A stretch of 64,000 nucleotides of DNA from Rugalucina vietnamica. Taxonomy: Eukaryota > Mollusca > Bivalvia > Lucinida > Lucinidae. The number at the start of each line of letters is the position of its first letter. Position 1 is the stretch's first letter. This document shows positions 32,717 through 42,945 of the stretch, in pieces. The notes under the pieces are model-generated. The model searched no databases and was not told the DNA's origin. It saw only the letters and a list, made by a program, of their open reading frames with translations. The position numbers and the translations under genes were made by a program. The stretch is taken from contig OZ024872.1 of NCBI GenBank assembly GCA_964017185.1, positions 41,360,188 to 41,424,187 on the forward strand, in the 5' to 3' direction.

Positions 32717-33226
32717 GTTTACAGGGAGAACTTTCCCGCTCTTGCTCGTCCGGATCTGTGAGGAAATTATCACTACTGGAAGATTTTTTTCCTGTTTCTA
32801 CACAGTGGTCTGCATAAACCTCTTGGTATGACCCACTTGACCGAGAACTCGATTCGCTCCCAGAGGAACTATTTCTGTGCACATGGTGCGCAGGAATATA
32901 TGGCGGAAGTACGGCGTATTTTGGCGGATTCAATAGTTCGGTCACCGTGTTTGATATGGCGGTCGGCTGCTTGGAAGTCGATGGCTCTTGTTCGTCGATG
33001 ACACATCCAGCTGTCGGAAAGCCAAGCCGCATGTACGACGATTTTCTTGGTATTGGAGCAAATTTTTCGCGACAACTGGACTCTTTTTGCGGGGGCGAAT
33101 ACATCCGGCTTCTTGCTACGTTTGTTGCACTACTTTTATAATTAGTGTCTTCTTCCTCTTCTTCACATATGGACTGAAGAAGATGGTCCCACTCCTGGTT
33201 CCCCCCTTCAAGGTCACTGTCATCAT
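32717..33226 (-). CDS. RING-finger protein, exon 3 (acidic, serine-rich region)
   Basis: Acceptor tgtacttttcag and donor AAAC|GTACGT. It runs 169 codons flanked by split codons that fit exons 2 and 4. It opens with an acidic run (DDDSDLEGGNQEWDHLLQSI, then CEEEEED). A proline-containing middle follows (KYAVLPPYIPAHH), then a serine run (NSSSGSESSSRSSGSYQEVY). No folded domain is recognised; it is probably disordered. Base composition is markedly more GC than the flanking repeats, which supports real coding. Confidence 0.85.
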
Positions 33227-33484
33227 CTGAAAAGTACATTTATATTTAAAGATTATTTGCATCACATTTGCAGTGACAGCAATGCGCTAAAACCGTCCTT
33301 AGACGTAGCTCGAACAGCAGAAACAGCTTTTTGGATGTGTTGCCATTTGTCGTTTACAATACAATACAAAACGTATAAAAGTTTCTTTAGCTTTTTAAAA
33401 CACACTTATATAAGCAGCTGTCAACTGAGCACCAGCCATTTTGTGTTGCTTTTCTCATGTACAACTAACTAATTCTCATCACAG

Positions 33485-33511
33485 TAAATAAATAAATAAA
33501 TAAATACTGAA

Positions 33512-33574
<63 letters not shown>

Positions 33575-33577
33575 AAA
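33485..33577. repeat. (AAAT)n microsatellite
   Basis: About 22 units with one ctg interruption near 33507, in RING intron 2. Confidence 0.97.
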
Positions 33578-33644
33578 CAATGTGGCCACTGAATTTTACT
33601 ACAATATACCAATATGTACCAATATGCAACCACAGTGTGCGAAC

Positions 33645-33784
33645 CTTCGACCTCCTCCACCCTATTCAGTAGCTCCCGACATGTCACTGCCTCTTGCCTC
33701 GCTGCTTCGCCATCCCCAACTTCTGTTTGTTCAGCCAGAAACTTTTCAACTGTCTCTAAAGACTCCGCCTCTCGTTTCTGGTAA
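33645..33784 (-). CDS. RING-finger protein, exon 2 (helical linker)
   Basis: Starts after acctctttcag with one base completing the split Ser codon of exon 1 (AG+T). Encodes YQKREAESLETVEKFLAE, then QTEVGDGEAARQEAVTCREL, ending NRVEEVE at a weak donor GAAG|GTTCGC. It is highly charged and helix-prone, probably a short coiled-coil after the RING. The donor was chosen because it alone gives the phase needed by exon 3. The acceptor was chosen for phase over the nearby atgcag. Confidence 0.75.
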
Positions 33785-35018
33785 CTGAAAGAGGTTTTGA
33801 GATTTGAACCTGCATTTTCCACAGAATTTTCAACATTTCAACTTTTATGAGAAACTGAAATTTCATGCCGAGCTGAGCTAAAGCCTAGGTTACATTTGCC
33901 CCGATCATCGTACGATTTTTCGGTCTGCGATTTTCTCTACGATATTTAGACATCGTAGGAGATCGTGGGCTACGACGTATGTGTTAACAATTCATACGGG
34001 CATCGTGCGATTTTTTGATCTGCCATTTGTCGACGTTCTCATACAAAAACGCAAGGCGATCATACGGCAGCCGTATGTCTCCGCAGATAGTACGTAGATA
34101 TCGTACGGATTCCGTGCGTTGTCCGTACGGAGTCCCTATACGTTTTGATACATTTAACGCAAGGAGTCCGCACGGTAGTCGTAGGGTCTCCGCAGACTGT
34201 TAGTGGATATCGCACGGAGTCCCTTGGACTTCTGACTGATGCCTTGGTTACATTTGGCCTACGATTAGCTTGCGATGATCGTACGATGCCATTTTCTGCA
34301 TTTTCGTGCGGCCTCCGCAGGGTGACTTTACGATGTCCCTACGATTCTACGACTTCCTACGATCTCCGTAGCCTCTACGATCTTGTAATAGTCTGCACTA
34401 TTACAAATTTTAAAATTGTAAGACCGTAGACCGTAGACACGTCGTAGGGCATCATACGGGCACCGTACGGATACCCTGCGATAATCGAGCGGTCACCGCA
34501 CGATTTTTTATGATAATTTGGGAACAAAAATCGTACAGTGATCGTAGGGAGGCCGCAAGGGGTCATGCCTAGTAGGTTACATTTGCCCCGATCATTGTAC
34601 GATTTTTCGGTCCGCGATTTCCCTACGATTTTTTAAAAATCGAATGTGATCATGGGCTACGACGTAGGTGTTTACAATTCATACGGGCACGTTCGATTTC
34701 TTGTTATAGCTTTCTTCGATGTCCTGAGTCGGAACTGTTTGGAGATCGTAGGGAAATCAAAGGGTCTCCGCAAAGTTGAAATCGTACGGAGCCCGTGCGA
34801 TGGCCGTGAGGAGTCCTTACGATTTCTTGCGGTCTCCCTACGATAGCCGTACGATGTTAGGTGTCCGTACGATTTTAATAAACTTGTGATATAACCGTAC
34901 GGATGCCGCACGATCACCCTAAAGGTCTACGATTATCTTATTATTTTAGTCCCCAAATTATCATAAAACCGTGCGGTCACCGCACGATCATCGCAGGGTT
35001 TCCGTAATATTGTGAAAC

Positions 35019-37019
35019 TAGAGGACCATTGGTCCTGTAGCTCACCTGAGAGATTATCACATTGTAAGCTCATGAGATTTAAATTAATTGAGAATCGACC
35101 AATGAAAGTCTATGCATGGACACTATTGACCCCCGGGGCATGGCCAAATTTGACCCAGGGGCATGACTGGCACAATATATGATGGGGACTACCAAACATT
35201 GCTACATACAAAATATAGAAGGTCTGGGCCTTTTGGTTTCAGAGAAGAAGATTTTTGTTAGTTTTTCCCATTGTAAGTCTATGGAGACTATCTACCCCCG
35301 GGGCGTGGCCAAATTTGACCCCAGGGGCATGGCTGGCACAATTTATGTAGAGGACCATTAGCCATTGCCACATACAAAATATCAAAGCTGTGTGCCCTGT
35401 GGTTTCAGAGAAGAAGGTTTTTGAATTTTTTTCCCATAGCAAGTCTATTGAGACTATCAACCTCCGGGGCCTGGCCAAATTTGACCCCAGGGGCATGAAT
35501 GGCACAATTTATGTAGAGGACCATTAGCCATTGCTACATACCAAATATCAAAGCTGTGGGCCTAGTGGTTTCAGAGAAGAAGATTTTTTATTTTTTTTTT
35601 CCCATAGTAAGTCTATGGAGACTATCAACCCCCGGGGCGTGGCCAAATTTGACCCCAGGGGCATGAATGGCACAATTTATGTAGAGGACCATTAGCCATT
35701 GCTACATACCAAATATCAAAGCTGTGGGCCTAGCGGTTTCAGAGAAGAAGATTTTTTTAGTTTTTCCTATTGTAGGTCTATGGAGACTATCGACCCCCGG
35801 GGCGTGGCCAAATTTGACCCCGGGGACATGATTGGCACAATTTATGTAGAGGACCATTAGCCATTGCCACATACAAAATATCAAAGCTGTGGGCCCTGTG
35901 GTTTCAGAGAAGAAGATTTTTTACTTTTTTTTCCCATAGTAAGTCTATGGAGACTATCAACCCCTGGGGCGTGGCCAAATTTGACCCCAGGGGCATGAAT
36001 GGCACAATTTATGTAGAGGACCATTAGCCATTGCTACATACCAAATATCAAAGCTGTTGGCCTAGTGGTTTCAGAGAAGAAGATTTTTTTTAGTTTTTTT
36101 CCTATTGTAGGTCTATGGAGACTATCGACCCCCGGGGCGTGGCCAAATTTGACCCCAGGGGCATGATTGGCACAATTTATGTAGAGGACCATTAGCCATT
36201 GCCACATACAAAATATCAAAGCTGTGGGCCCTGTGGTTTCAGAGAAGAAGATTTTTGAATTTTTTTCCCATAGTAAGTCTATGGAGACTATCAACCCCCC
36301 CGGGCGTGGCCAAATTTGACCCCAGGGGCATGAATGGCACAATTTATGTAGAGGACCATTAGCCATTGCTACACACCAAATATCAAAGCTGTGGGCCTAG
36401 TGGTTTCAGAGAAGAAGATTTTTTTAGTTTTTCCAATTGTAAGTCTATGGAGACTATCGACCCCCGGGGCGTGGCCAAATTTGACCCCAGGGGCATGGCT
36501 GGCACAATTTATGTAGAGGACCATTAGCCATTGCCACATACCAAATATCAAAGCTGTGGGCCCTGTGGTTTCAGAGAAGAAGATTTTTGAATTTTTTTCC
36601 CATAGTAAGTCTATGGAGACTATCGACCCCCGGGGCGTGGCCAAATTTGACCCCAGGGGCATGAATGGCACAATTTATGTAGAGGACCATTAGCCATTGC
36701 TACATACCAAATATCAAAGCTGTGGGCCTAGTGGTTTCAGAGGAGAAGATTTTTTTAGTTTTTTCCCATTGTAAGTCTATGGGACCTATCTGTTGCCATG
36801 GAAACCACAATTTTGATACAATCTGCTCCAAAACCTAATGCCATCAATCCCCCAACCCAATTATGGTTCACATTAAATTTGATCAAGATCGGCCTACTAG
36901 CTTCAGAAATATTCTTCTTTGAAATTGTGGACGGACGACGGACGACGACGACGACGACGGACGACGGACGCCTGCCTATCCTATAAGCTCACCTGTGAGC
37001 CTTCGGCTCAGGTGAGCTA
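35019..37019 (+). mobile_element. HINE-like tandem element, family D/E copy 3 (complete)
   Basis: 5' end ctagaggaccattggtcctg (palindromic aggaccattggtcct), then tagctcacctga. The core is ten ~166-bp monomers; the 'ggggcgtggccaaatttgac' box recurs at 35135, 35300, 35466, 35634, 35799, 35966, 36134, 36302, 36466 and 36632. Monomers alternate between two types (gggcctagtgg/attgtaggtc and gggccctgtgg/atagtaagtc), a dimeric higher-order pattern. A (GACGACG) microsatellite (36930-36970) follows, then hairpin agctcacctgtgagccttcg and gctcaggtgagct. The 3' arm is the complement of the 5' box. No transposase. Confidence 0.82.
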
Positions 37020-37054
37020 ATAAGGCCACTTCCAACAGCCTCGCTGTTGGACTA

Positions 37055-37125
37055 GCCCTTTAGCGACATGGTTAGAGTGGTCGCTTGTCACGCAAGCGAT
37101 CGCGGTTCGATCCCGGGTAGGGACA
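37055..37125 (+). repeat. tRNA-like SINE head
   Basis: gcgacatggttagagtggtc and atcgcggttcgatcccgggt match A and B boxes. It lies between the HINE-like element and the right arm of family G. The fold is not a full tRNA. Confidence 0.5.
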
Positions 37126-37447
37126 TGATCTCTTTCTCCTAAAATACTTCAGTAAGGCGCCCGTACGATGATGCTACCTTCGACGTGTCTACGCGCTAAG
37201 GTCTTACGATTTTTAAAATTTGTAAAAGTGCAGACTACTACAAAATCGTAGAGGCTACGGAGATCGTAGGAAGCCGTAGAATCGTAGGGGCATCGTAGGG
37301 TCACCCTGCGGAGACCGCACGAAAATGCAAAAAAAATGGCATCGTACGATCATCGCAAGTAAATCGTAGGGCAAATGTAACCTAGGCTTAAGCTTGAAAA
37401 TTTTTGTAACATCGAGGATAGTATTCCACAAATACAAATAACCTTAC

Positions 37448-37638
37448 CTGGTAGAACACTTGGCACAGTTGTAGTCTCCCTTTACAAGTCTTGGGACAAA
37501 GTCTTGGCACATACGACAATAGCTGTGTTTCAAACATCGAAGAGGTTTAACTTTAACATGAGATTGATAACATAAATCGCAGCGCCCTACAGTAAACGGC
37601 GAGGAGTTATTTAGAGGAATGGTGTATAAACTTTCCAT
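37448..37638 (-). CDS. RING-finger protein, exon 1 (start and RING domain)
   Basis: Probable E3 ubiquitin ligase or RING-dependent scaffold. From the ATG at 37638 the exon encodes 63 residues plus two bases, ending at a strong donor CCAG|GTAAGG. Residues 20-61 show C20-x2-C23-x11-C35-x2-H38-x2-C41-x2-C44-x13-C58-x2-C61, the full C3HC4 zinc-binding spacing (CDLC, CLKHSYCRMC, CAKC). The domain is almost at the N-terminus and is followed by the helical linker, then long disordered regions in exons 2-4. Total model 359 residues. No named orthologue comes to mind. Intron 1 is 3.7 kb and filled by transposons. Confidence 0.85.
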
Positions 37639-37639
37639 G

Positions 37640-37740
37640 AATGATTAATGCAAGGACGTAACTTGTGACGATGTCATGGTGATGACGTTACGTTTTTACG
37701 CGCGTCATTGTGCACTTTACGCATTTTACCTGAGGTGCTG
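37640..37740 (-). promoter_or_regulatory. Likely promoter region of the RING gene
   Basis: Immediately upstream of the start codon. Contains aacgtcatcacc (CRE-like half site TGACG on the plus strand, gatgacgttacg) and a CpG-rich acgcgcgt stretch, contrasting with the AT-rich surroundings. No TATA box seen. Inference from composition and position. Confidence 0.4.
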
Positions 37741-37913
37741 ATCAGTACTTGATCGACTCAAAAGATGTAGATAATATTATCATAAAATGGCCACTAAAAT
37801 GACAAACTCATTTTTTTAATATGCACATATCAATGTATGCATGTAAAGGGTTGTTTGTTTGGTTGGTTGCTTTAAATAATGTGAATGTGATTTGTTGGCA
37901 TTCAGCATTTTGG

Positions 37914-37973
<60 letters not shown>

Positions 37974-38548
37974 AATTTTGTCCAACTGGCTAAGTGGCTT
38001 GTTTTCTCGGTAAAATAAAAACTTAGTTTCTCGAAGAATGCGTAACAGCAAGAATTTTGAAAATTTATAGACAAATAAGGACTTCATGTACAGAATATTT
38101 ATGTATGGAGTGGGTGGGGGTAATTACTAGTACAGTAACGTGTCATATTAAAAAGGACTTGCCTGAGACCGATGCTTCTGATCAAGTAATATGAATTTTC
38201 TGGATCATGGGTAATGTTAAATTCCAATTTCGAAAACATTTTGGATTTGGGCCTGACCAGTAATAAAAATAAAGGATGCTAAAATTTGCAAGAAAATAAT
38301 CATTACCACATGATTCAAAAACATTTTCAGGAACAGCAAATCCCTTGTTATTTTTTATTATTTCTTTTAGTTATTTAGATTTATTTATTTATTTATTTAT
38401 TTATAATTTGTTGTTTCTGCAGTATCTTTCTGGGATATTGATGAAATATTCAGACGAAAATTCGCGTTAACGTAGAAATTTTCAACAACATTTTTTTCTT
38501 TACAACACCATGTAGTGTTTTAATGCATTTCTCACCGGCTTGAGGATT
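37741..38548. other. Intergenic, with TG/T microsatellite
   Basis: (TG)n followed by poly-T at 37916-37969. The remaining sequence is AT-rich and unassigned. Confidence 0.5.
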
Positions 38549-38768
38549 TGCCATTATTTGAGAAAACCAACATTTTGCATATGCGAAAACAAAGACGCAG
38601 TTCAGCTTCGCGGTAACCGCGAAGCTGATCAGCGCCTTTGTTATCGCTACAGGGATAGTACAATTCTTTTACTTTACTAAATCCGAAATTTCCAGACTTC
38701 TGTGGCTACACCGGTTTGTGTCGGACCTGGTCGAAAGCCACAATGTTGGTTTTCTCGTGCTACGGCTC
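38549..38768 (+). mobile_element. Family A copy 19
   Basis: Core cttcgcggtaaccgcgaag. The left terminus is eroded to ttgagaaaaccaac. The right end is tctcgtgctacggctc. Confidence 0.8.
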
Positions 38769-38839
38769 ATTTTCTTGATTTGAAATTAGCGTGTGACGTA
38801 AATTAAACGCCAGCCTGGTGGATGTTACCGCATCAGGTG

Positions 38840-39096
38840 CTTCCGGTCGTATCAGAATTAACCCATTTGTGGCTTCCCTTGACAAACCCATGAATCTGAG
38901 TTTCCGACCAGGTCCGACACAAACAGGCTGTACAGTCACAGACACAAGCTGGAATTTTGTATTTTTAAGTAAAAGACTGTACAATCCGTATAGCGGAAAC
39001 AAAGGCGCTGATCAGCTGTGCAGTAACTGCACACCTGACCTGCGCCTTTGTTTTTCGCATATGCAGACTTCCGGTCGTATCAGAATTAACCCATTT
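38840..39096 (-). mobile_element. Family A copy 20 between 29-bp direct repeats
   Basis: A truncated GTG-type copy (38890-39066; core gctgtgcagtaactgcacac). It is bracketed by two exact copies of a 29-bp sequence beginning cttccggtcgtatcagaatt at 38840-38868 and 39068-39096. This is much longer than the usual 4-bp duplication, so it points to a repair or template-switch event. Confidence 0.72.
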
Positions 39097-39162
39097 TTAA
39101 CGAATGGACTTGTCAATCATTATCACTTGGGCGAATCCATTTCATTTTGTGGGGTAAAATAT

Positions 39163-39492
39163 CTAAATTTTCAGTTTTCGAAGAAATACTTCTAAGCAAA
39201 CAGCATGCACCCAGACGGGATGCCGTGTTCTGTAGCGTCTCTTCTGGGACTGTACTGTTTCCATATGTTCTACAAAGAGGGCATCAGGCTTATTAGAACC
39301 GGGTGTCATTACGCGTAATGACAAATTGTTCAGCTGTAACCCCCGGCACTTTTGGACGTCTAAATATTTATCATGTTCTGCATTTTCTTGATTCGTATCA
39401 GTCTGTGACCCCGTAAAACACCGGACTCCTTGTTTTCTTTTGTCGAACACAGACAAGTTACCACTTCTCGGCAATATATGGCCATTTTGCAC
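39163..39492 (-). CDS. Unassigned 109-codon ORF, possible gene or exon
   Basis: Balanced codon use and composition (KRKQGVRCFTGSQTDTNQEN, then KKRRYRTRHPVWVHAV-like basic end) and no overlap with a known repeat family. Starts with ATGCAAAATGG. No domain recognised; several basic residues near the C-terminus. An exon with donor CTGG|GTGCAT is possible. It could also be a relic. Confidence 0.3.
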   Translation of the reverse strand: MQNGHILPRSGNLSVFDKRKQGVRCFTGSQTDTNQENAEHDKYLDVQKCRGLQLNNLSLRVMTPGSNKPDALFVEHMETVQSQKRRYRTRHPVWVHAVCLEVFLRKLKI

Positions 39493-39997
39493 TTCACAGC
39501 CAGCTATTGTTATATTTACGGTGACAACTTGTGTTGTCCAGTTTTCTTTGTTTCTCGCCTGGTGTTTGGGATTGGATATGTCATCTTATTTTATCATTTC
39601 CTCTTTTTCTTTTCTTTTTCCCCCCTTTAGTCGTTTGCATTGAAAGCAATGAATAATGTTAAAAGCTGGCTAGATTAGAAAGCCCATGTCTAATAACAAA
39701 AAATCCAGGCCCATCAAACAAGTTGTACACTGTATAATACGTCACAGAAAGAACCCTAATTGTTCAAACAATTTCTGCATGTCCAAAACTCAGCAGCAGC
39801 ACGTTTATTATTATATATGTCATTCAATAGCAACATTTCCATATGGTGTATTTTATAAAGGTTTGGTTTGGTTTAGTTATGGCTTAATGCCCAAGTCAAC
39901 ATTTTTTCAGCCATGTCGGGACGGAATCACCGCGTACATGGTATTAACCCCAGTTCTCTTTTGTGCTAGTGTGTCTTGCTCACTGGCACAGCATGCC
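39493..39997. other. Unassigned intergenic DNA with repeat fragment
   Basis: At 39868-39925 'cccaagtcaacattttttca' and 'gccatgtcgggac' match a second copy at 18466-18500, a small interspersed fragment of unknown class. Confidence 0.4.
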
Positions 39998-40430
39998 TCA
40001 GCTGAGCATGAAATTTAAAGTGCTCATAACTTACTGAAAAAACCCAAATAAATTGAAATTTCAGGTTTGTGTGTGCACAGGCGCTTGAAGTCCTATATAT
40101 AATTATATATATAATTTTAATCATAGTGTAAGTCAATATAGAATATATTGACCAGCCTGGTCAATATATATATTGACCTTAGACACTACCGTAAATCTGA
40201 TGCTTTTTGGGTCACTAATGTAACTTCAAGCGCCTGTGGTGTGTGTTGTCGCAAAAATGTTTTGTTGTGTTTTATGTATTTTATTTTACCGCCTGGTGTC
40301 TATATTGGGACTTTAAATTTAATTGCATCGATTCCTGTTCCCTCTATTCTTACTTACAATTGTTGGCATTTTAGTATTTATAAACAGGATAAATTTTAGA
40401 CTCAGCTGAGCTGAGCATGAAAAATGTTTT
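39998..40430. mobile_element. Family F copy with nested inverted-repeat insert
   Basis: Family F ends ctcagctgagcatgaaattt (left) and ctcagctgagctgagcatga (right). Between them, 40070-40245 is a separate unit with inverted ends tgtgcacaggcgcttgaagt and acttcaagcgcctgtg. It contains a second small palindrome (tatattgacca/tggtcaatata, 40146-40171). Confidence 0.6.
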
Positions 40431-40462
40431 ATAATCTCGGGACATATTTTTACATACACAAT

Positions 40463-41950
40463 TTAATTCTAACGATAAAAAAACCCTTTTCTATGGTGTG
40501 TATGCAAAAAGTATTTTTGTTTGAGCAATGGGCCAGGTAGCAAATCTGTATGGAATATGCCATTTTTTACAATTTTGGGCCAACTCAGAAGAAATCTATT
40601 GCAAGCAAGAGTTAGAGTCTTATTATGCCTTTCCAGTTATTTCTGAGAGAACCAATATATTAAAATCTGCATTTTATCTTAATTTTAAGTGTTTTAGGTG
40701 AATTATCATAAAATTGACGTTTTGATGGCCATTTTGGATGTCATATTGCATTTCGGTGTGAAGAATCCACATACAGACTTGGCACTTTGGCCTAAATGGT
40801 TGCCCAATTTATGAACCTCAACATAAATTCATCAAACCTTTCTAGTGGCAGACGAAACGAAAGTGAAGCTAAACCTACCCTACCCCCTTGATTTTCGAGA
40901 ATCTTATATTGTACCCCTACGTTATAAAGACGAGAATATTTCCAATTTGATACCACAATCCTAGCTACCACCCATATTGAACAATTTTCTTATATATACT
41001 AAATTTAATTCTAATGATAAAAAACTTTTCTGTAGTGTGTGTGCAACAAAATATTTTTGTTTGAGCAATGGGTCAGGTAGCAAATCTGTATAAAATCTGT
41101 AAATATAAATCTGTGTGTTTTTTGTTACAATTTTGGGCTCACTCAGATGAAATCTATTGCAAGCAAGATTTAAAGCCTCATTATGCTTTTCCAGTTACTT
41201 CCGAGTAAAATAAGACAATACAATCTGAATTTTTATCTTAATTTTAACTGTTTTAGTTGAATTATCAGAAAACCGACGTTTTGACGGCCATTTTGGATGT
41301 CATCCTGGATTTCCGTGAGAAGAATCCATATAAAGGCTTGGCACCTAAGCCTAAAAGATTGCCCATTCTATGAACCTCAACATAAAACCATCAAACCTTT
41401 TACGTGGTGGATGAAACGAAATTTGTGAAGCAAAACCTACCCCTACACCCTTGATTTGCGAGAATCTCACCATGTACCCTTACGTTATAAAGATGAGAAT
41501 TTTCCAGTTTGATACTACAATCCTAGCTGGCACCCAAGTTGAAAAAAATTGTTATACAGTAAATTTGATTTTAACCATTAAAAACCTTTTATGTAGTGTG
41601 GTTTGACCAATGGGCCAGGTAGAAAATCTGTTTAAAATGTACCATTTTTGTGACACTTTTGGGCTCCCTCAGCAGAAATCTATTGCTGTCATGATTTTAA
41701 AGCCTTATTATGCTTTGTAAGTTACTTCTGGGTAAAACAACATAAAATGTGTATATTTTTATAACTCCTATATGTGAGAAATTAGAAAATTCATAGTTTT
41801 GGCGGCCATTTTGGACGCCATCTTGGATTTTGGTATGAAGAATCCTAATCCGGACTTGGCACCCAGGCCTAAAAGTTTGCCCATTCAATGGTCTCTAACA
41901 TGAATCTATCAAACCTTTTATATGTTGAGGGGGTGGAACGTAAATTATTT
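40463..41950 (+). repeat. Three diverged ~550-bp tandem copies (family K)
   Basis: Repeated landmarks: ttaattctaa at 40463 and 41005 with a counterpart at 41565; gagcaatgggccaggtagca; aatctattgcaagcaaga; ggccattttggatgtcat; gaatccacatacagacttgg. Copies 1 and 2 are close and copy 3 is more diverged and ends near 41950. The ORF at 41697 is repeat-derived. Confidence 0.75.
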
Positions 41951-42437
41951 TTTGCCCTGCTGGCTTCTGCGCTACAGGACTTCTTGCTCTGAATTCCTGT
42001 ACAATACCATTAGGCTACCGTGCCCTCTTTATGTGTACAGGTATGATCGTGGCTAAAGTCACTAAAAGAAAGAACTATTTTATCCATTACATGGCAAGAC
42101 TCTGGGATTGGCCGGAAGACCATTGATAGAAAAAAAGGTGGTAAAGAAATTTATATGCTTTCTGAATGATAAAAATGAAGAAAAAATAGACCGGTGATTA
42201 CTAAGGAGACATCCGCGGAAGTAAATTTGAAACAAAATACCAGCCCAGTAGTTATTAATTGACAACAATTCTACACAGTGTCATAGAAAGATTTTTTCGA
42301 CGTGTATGTCATTGTACTTGGCTTTTAATTGAAACAACTGCGTACAATTTGCCATTGTATCTTTAATATGGATTTATGAAATATAAATCGCCATGGAAAA
42401 GTAACAATACGAACACAATACTGGCATCAAATAACTG
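41951..42437. other. Unassigned intergenic DNA
   Basis: No feature recognised. Confidence 0.3.
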
Positions 42438-42859
42438 TCAGGCACACAGTGGTAAGGAAAATATAACAAAATGCCAATTCATCATATAAACCACATCATA
42501 AGAAACTACGTTCAAGATAGGGCAATGCACAAACAACATGCACTGCCAGAGAAGATGGATAAATGCTTTAAGCTGACATGGGTAATACATGTACCTTCCT
42601 TGTGAATGTGTTCGAAAACTGATAAATGGACAAATCTGCAAACAGCGTAGTGCAGGTTGTCGTAGCGAAATTGCTGTAGTGTAAATGGTTGATTGCCCAT
42701 GTTTTTCGTTCGTTGGTGAAACCACTGTGTGAAACCCCACTTGCTTCGACCGGCAACAAAATTCACGAAATTTTGAAATCATTGAAATCATTATTAGCGG
42801 GTTATGCCGCAATATCACTGGAACTCTGTACCAATTCCGTTTTGTTTGTTTTACCATCT
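42438..42859. other. Region with overlapping ORFs on both strands, status unclear
   Basis: Minus-strand frames (one 169 codons, whose N-terminal part is family A sequence; another containing SKWGFTQWFHQRTKNMGN) and a plus-strand frame (GNKIHEILKSLKSLL) all stay open here. No consistent splice sites or domain favour one. It could be an exon or a decayed element. Confidence 0.25.
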
Positions 42860-42945
42860 GAGCCGCGGCACGAGAAAACTGGTTTTTGCCTTTGCGAAAA
42901 CAAAGGCGCAGATCAGCTGTGCCCGGTTTTCTCGCGTCGCGGCTC
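42860..42945 (+). mobile_element. Family A copy 21, 86-bp internally deleted form
   Basis: Both termini are intact (gagccgcggcacgagaaaac and gttttctcgcgtcgcggctc) but only gcgaaaacaaaggcgcagat, then cagctgtgc, remains of the interior. The single-copy arm and second hairpin arm are gone. Confidence 0.85.

Larger units (their letters stand above)
33881..37390. mobile_element. CG-rich foldback complex (family G) filling RING intron 1
   Basis: Outer ends aagcctaggttacatttgcc and ggcaaatgtaacctaggctt are perfect inverted repeats. Inside the left part, three successive blocks start at 33881, ~34235 and ~34567, each with 'gttacatttg' and a vocabulary of cgtacgat/atcgtacg. The block at 34241-34420 is the inverse of 37200-37390 over about 190 bp. 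A HINE-like element (35019-37019) and a SINE head (37055-37125) are inserted inside. Short family F pieces flank it (33843-33880 and 37391-37405), so it may itself have landed in a family F element. Confidence 0.7.

Noticed and set aside
33611-33822. Using atgcag at about 33804 as the acceptor of RING exon 2
   Set aside because: It gives the wrong phase after exon 1; tctttcag at 33785 gives agreement on both sides.
36034-36671. Minus-strand ORFs of 100-110 codons with repeated LHRLTIGKT-like and WQWLMVLYINCA-like segments
   Set aside because: They are readings of the ~166-bp tandem monomers of the HINE-like element; the same peptide recurs every two monomers.
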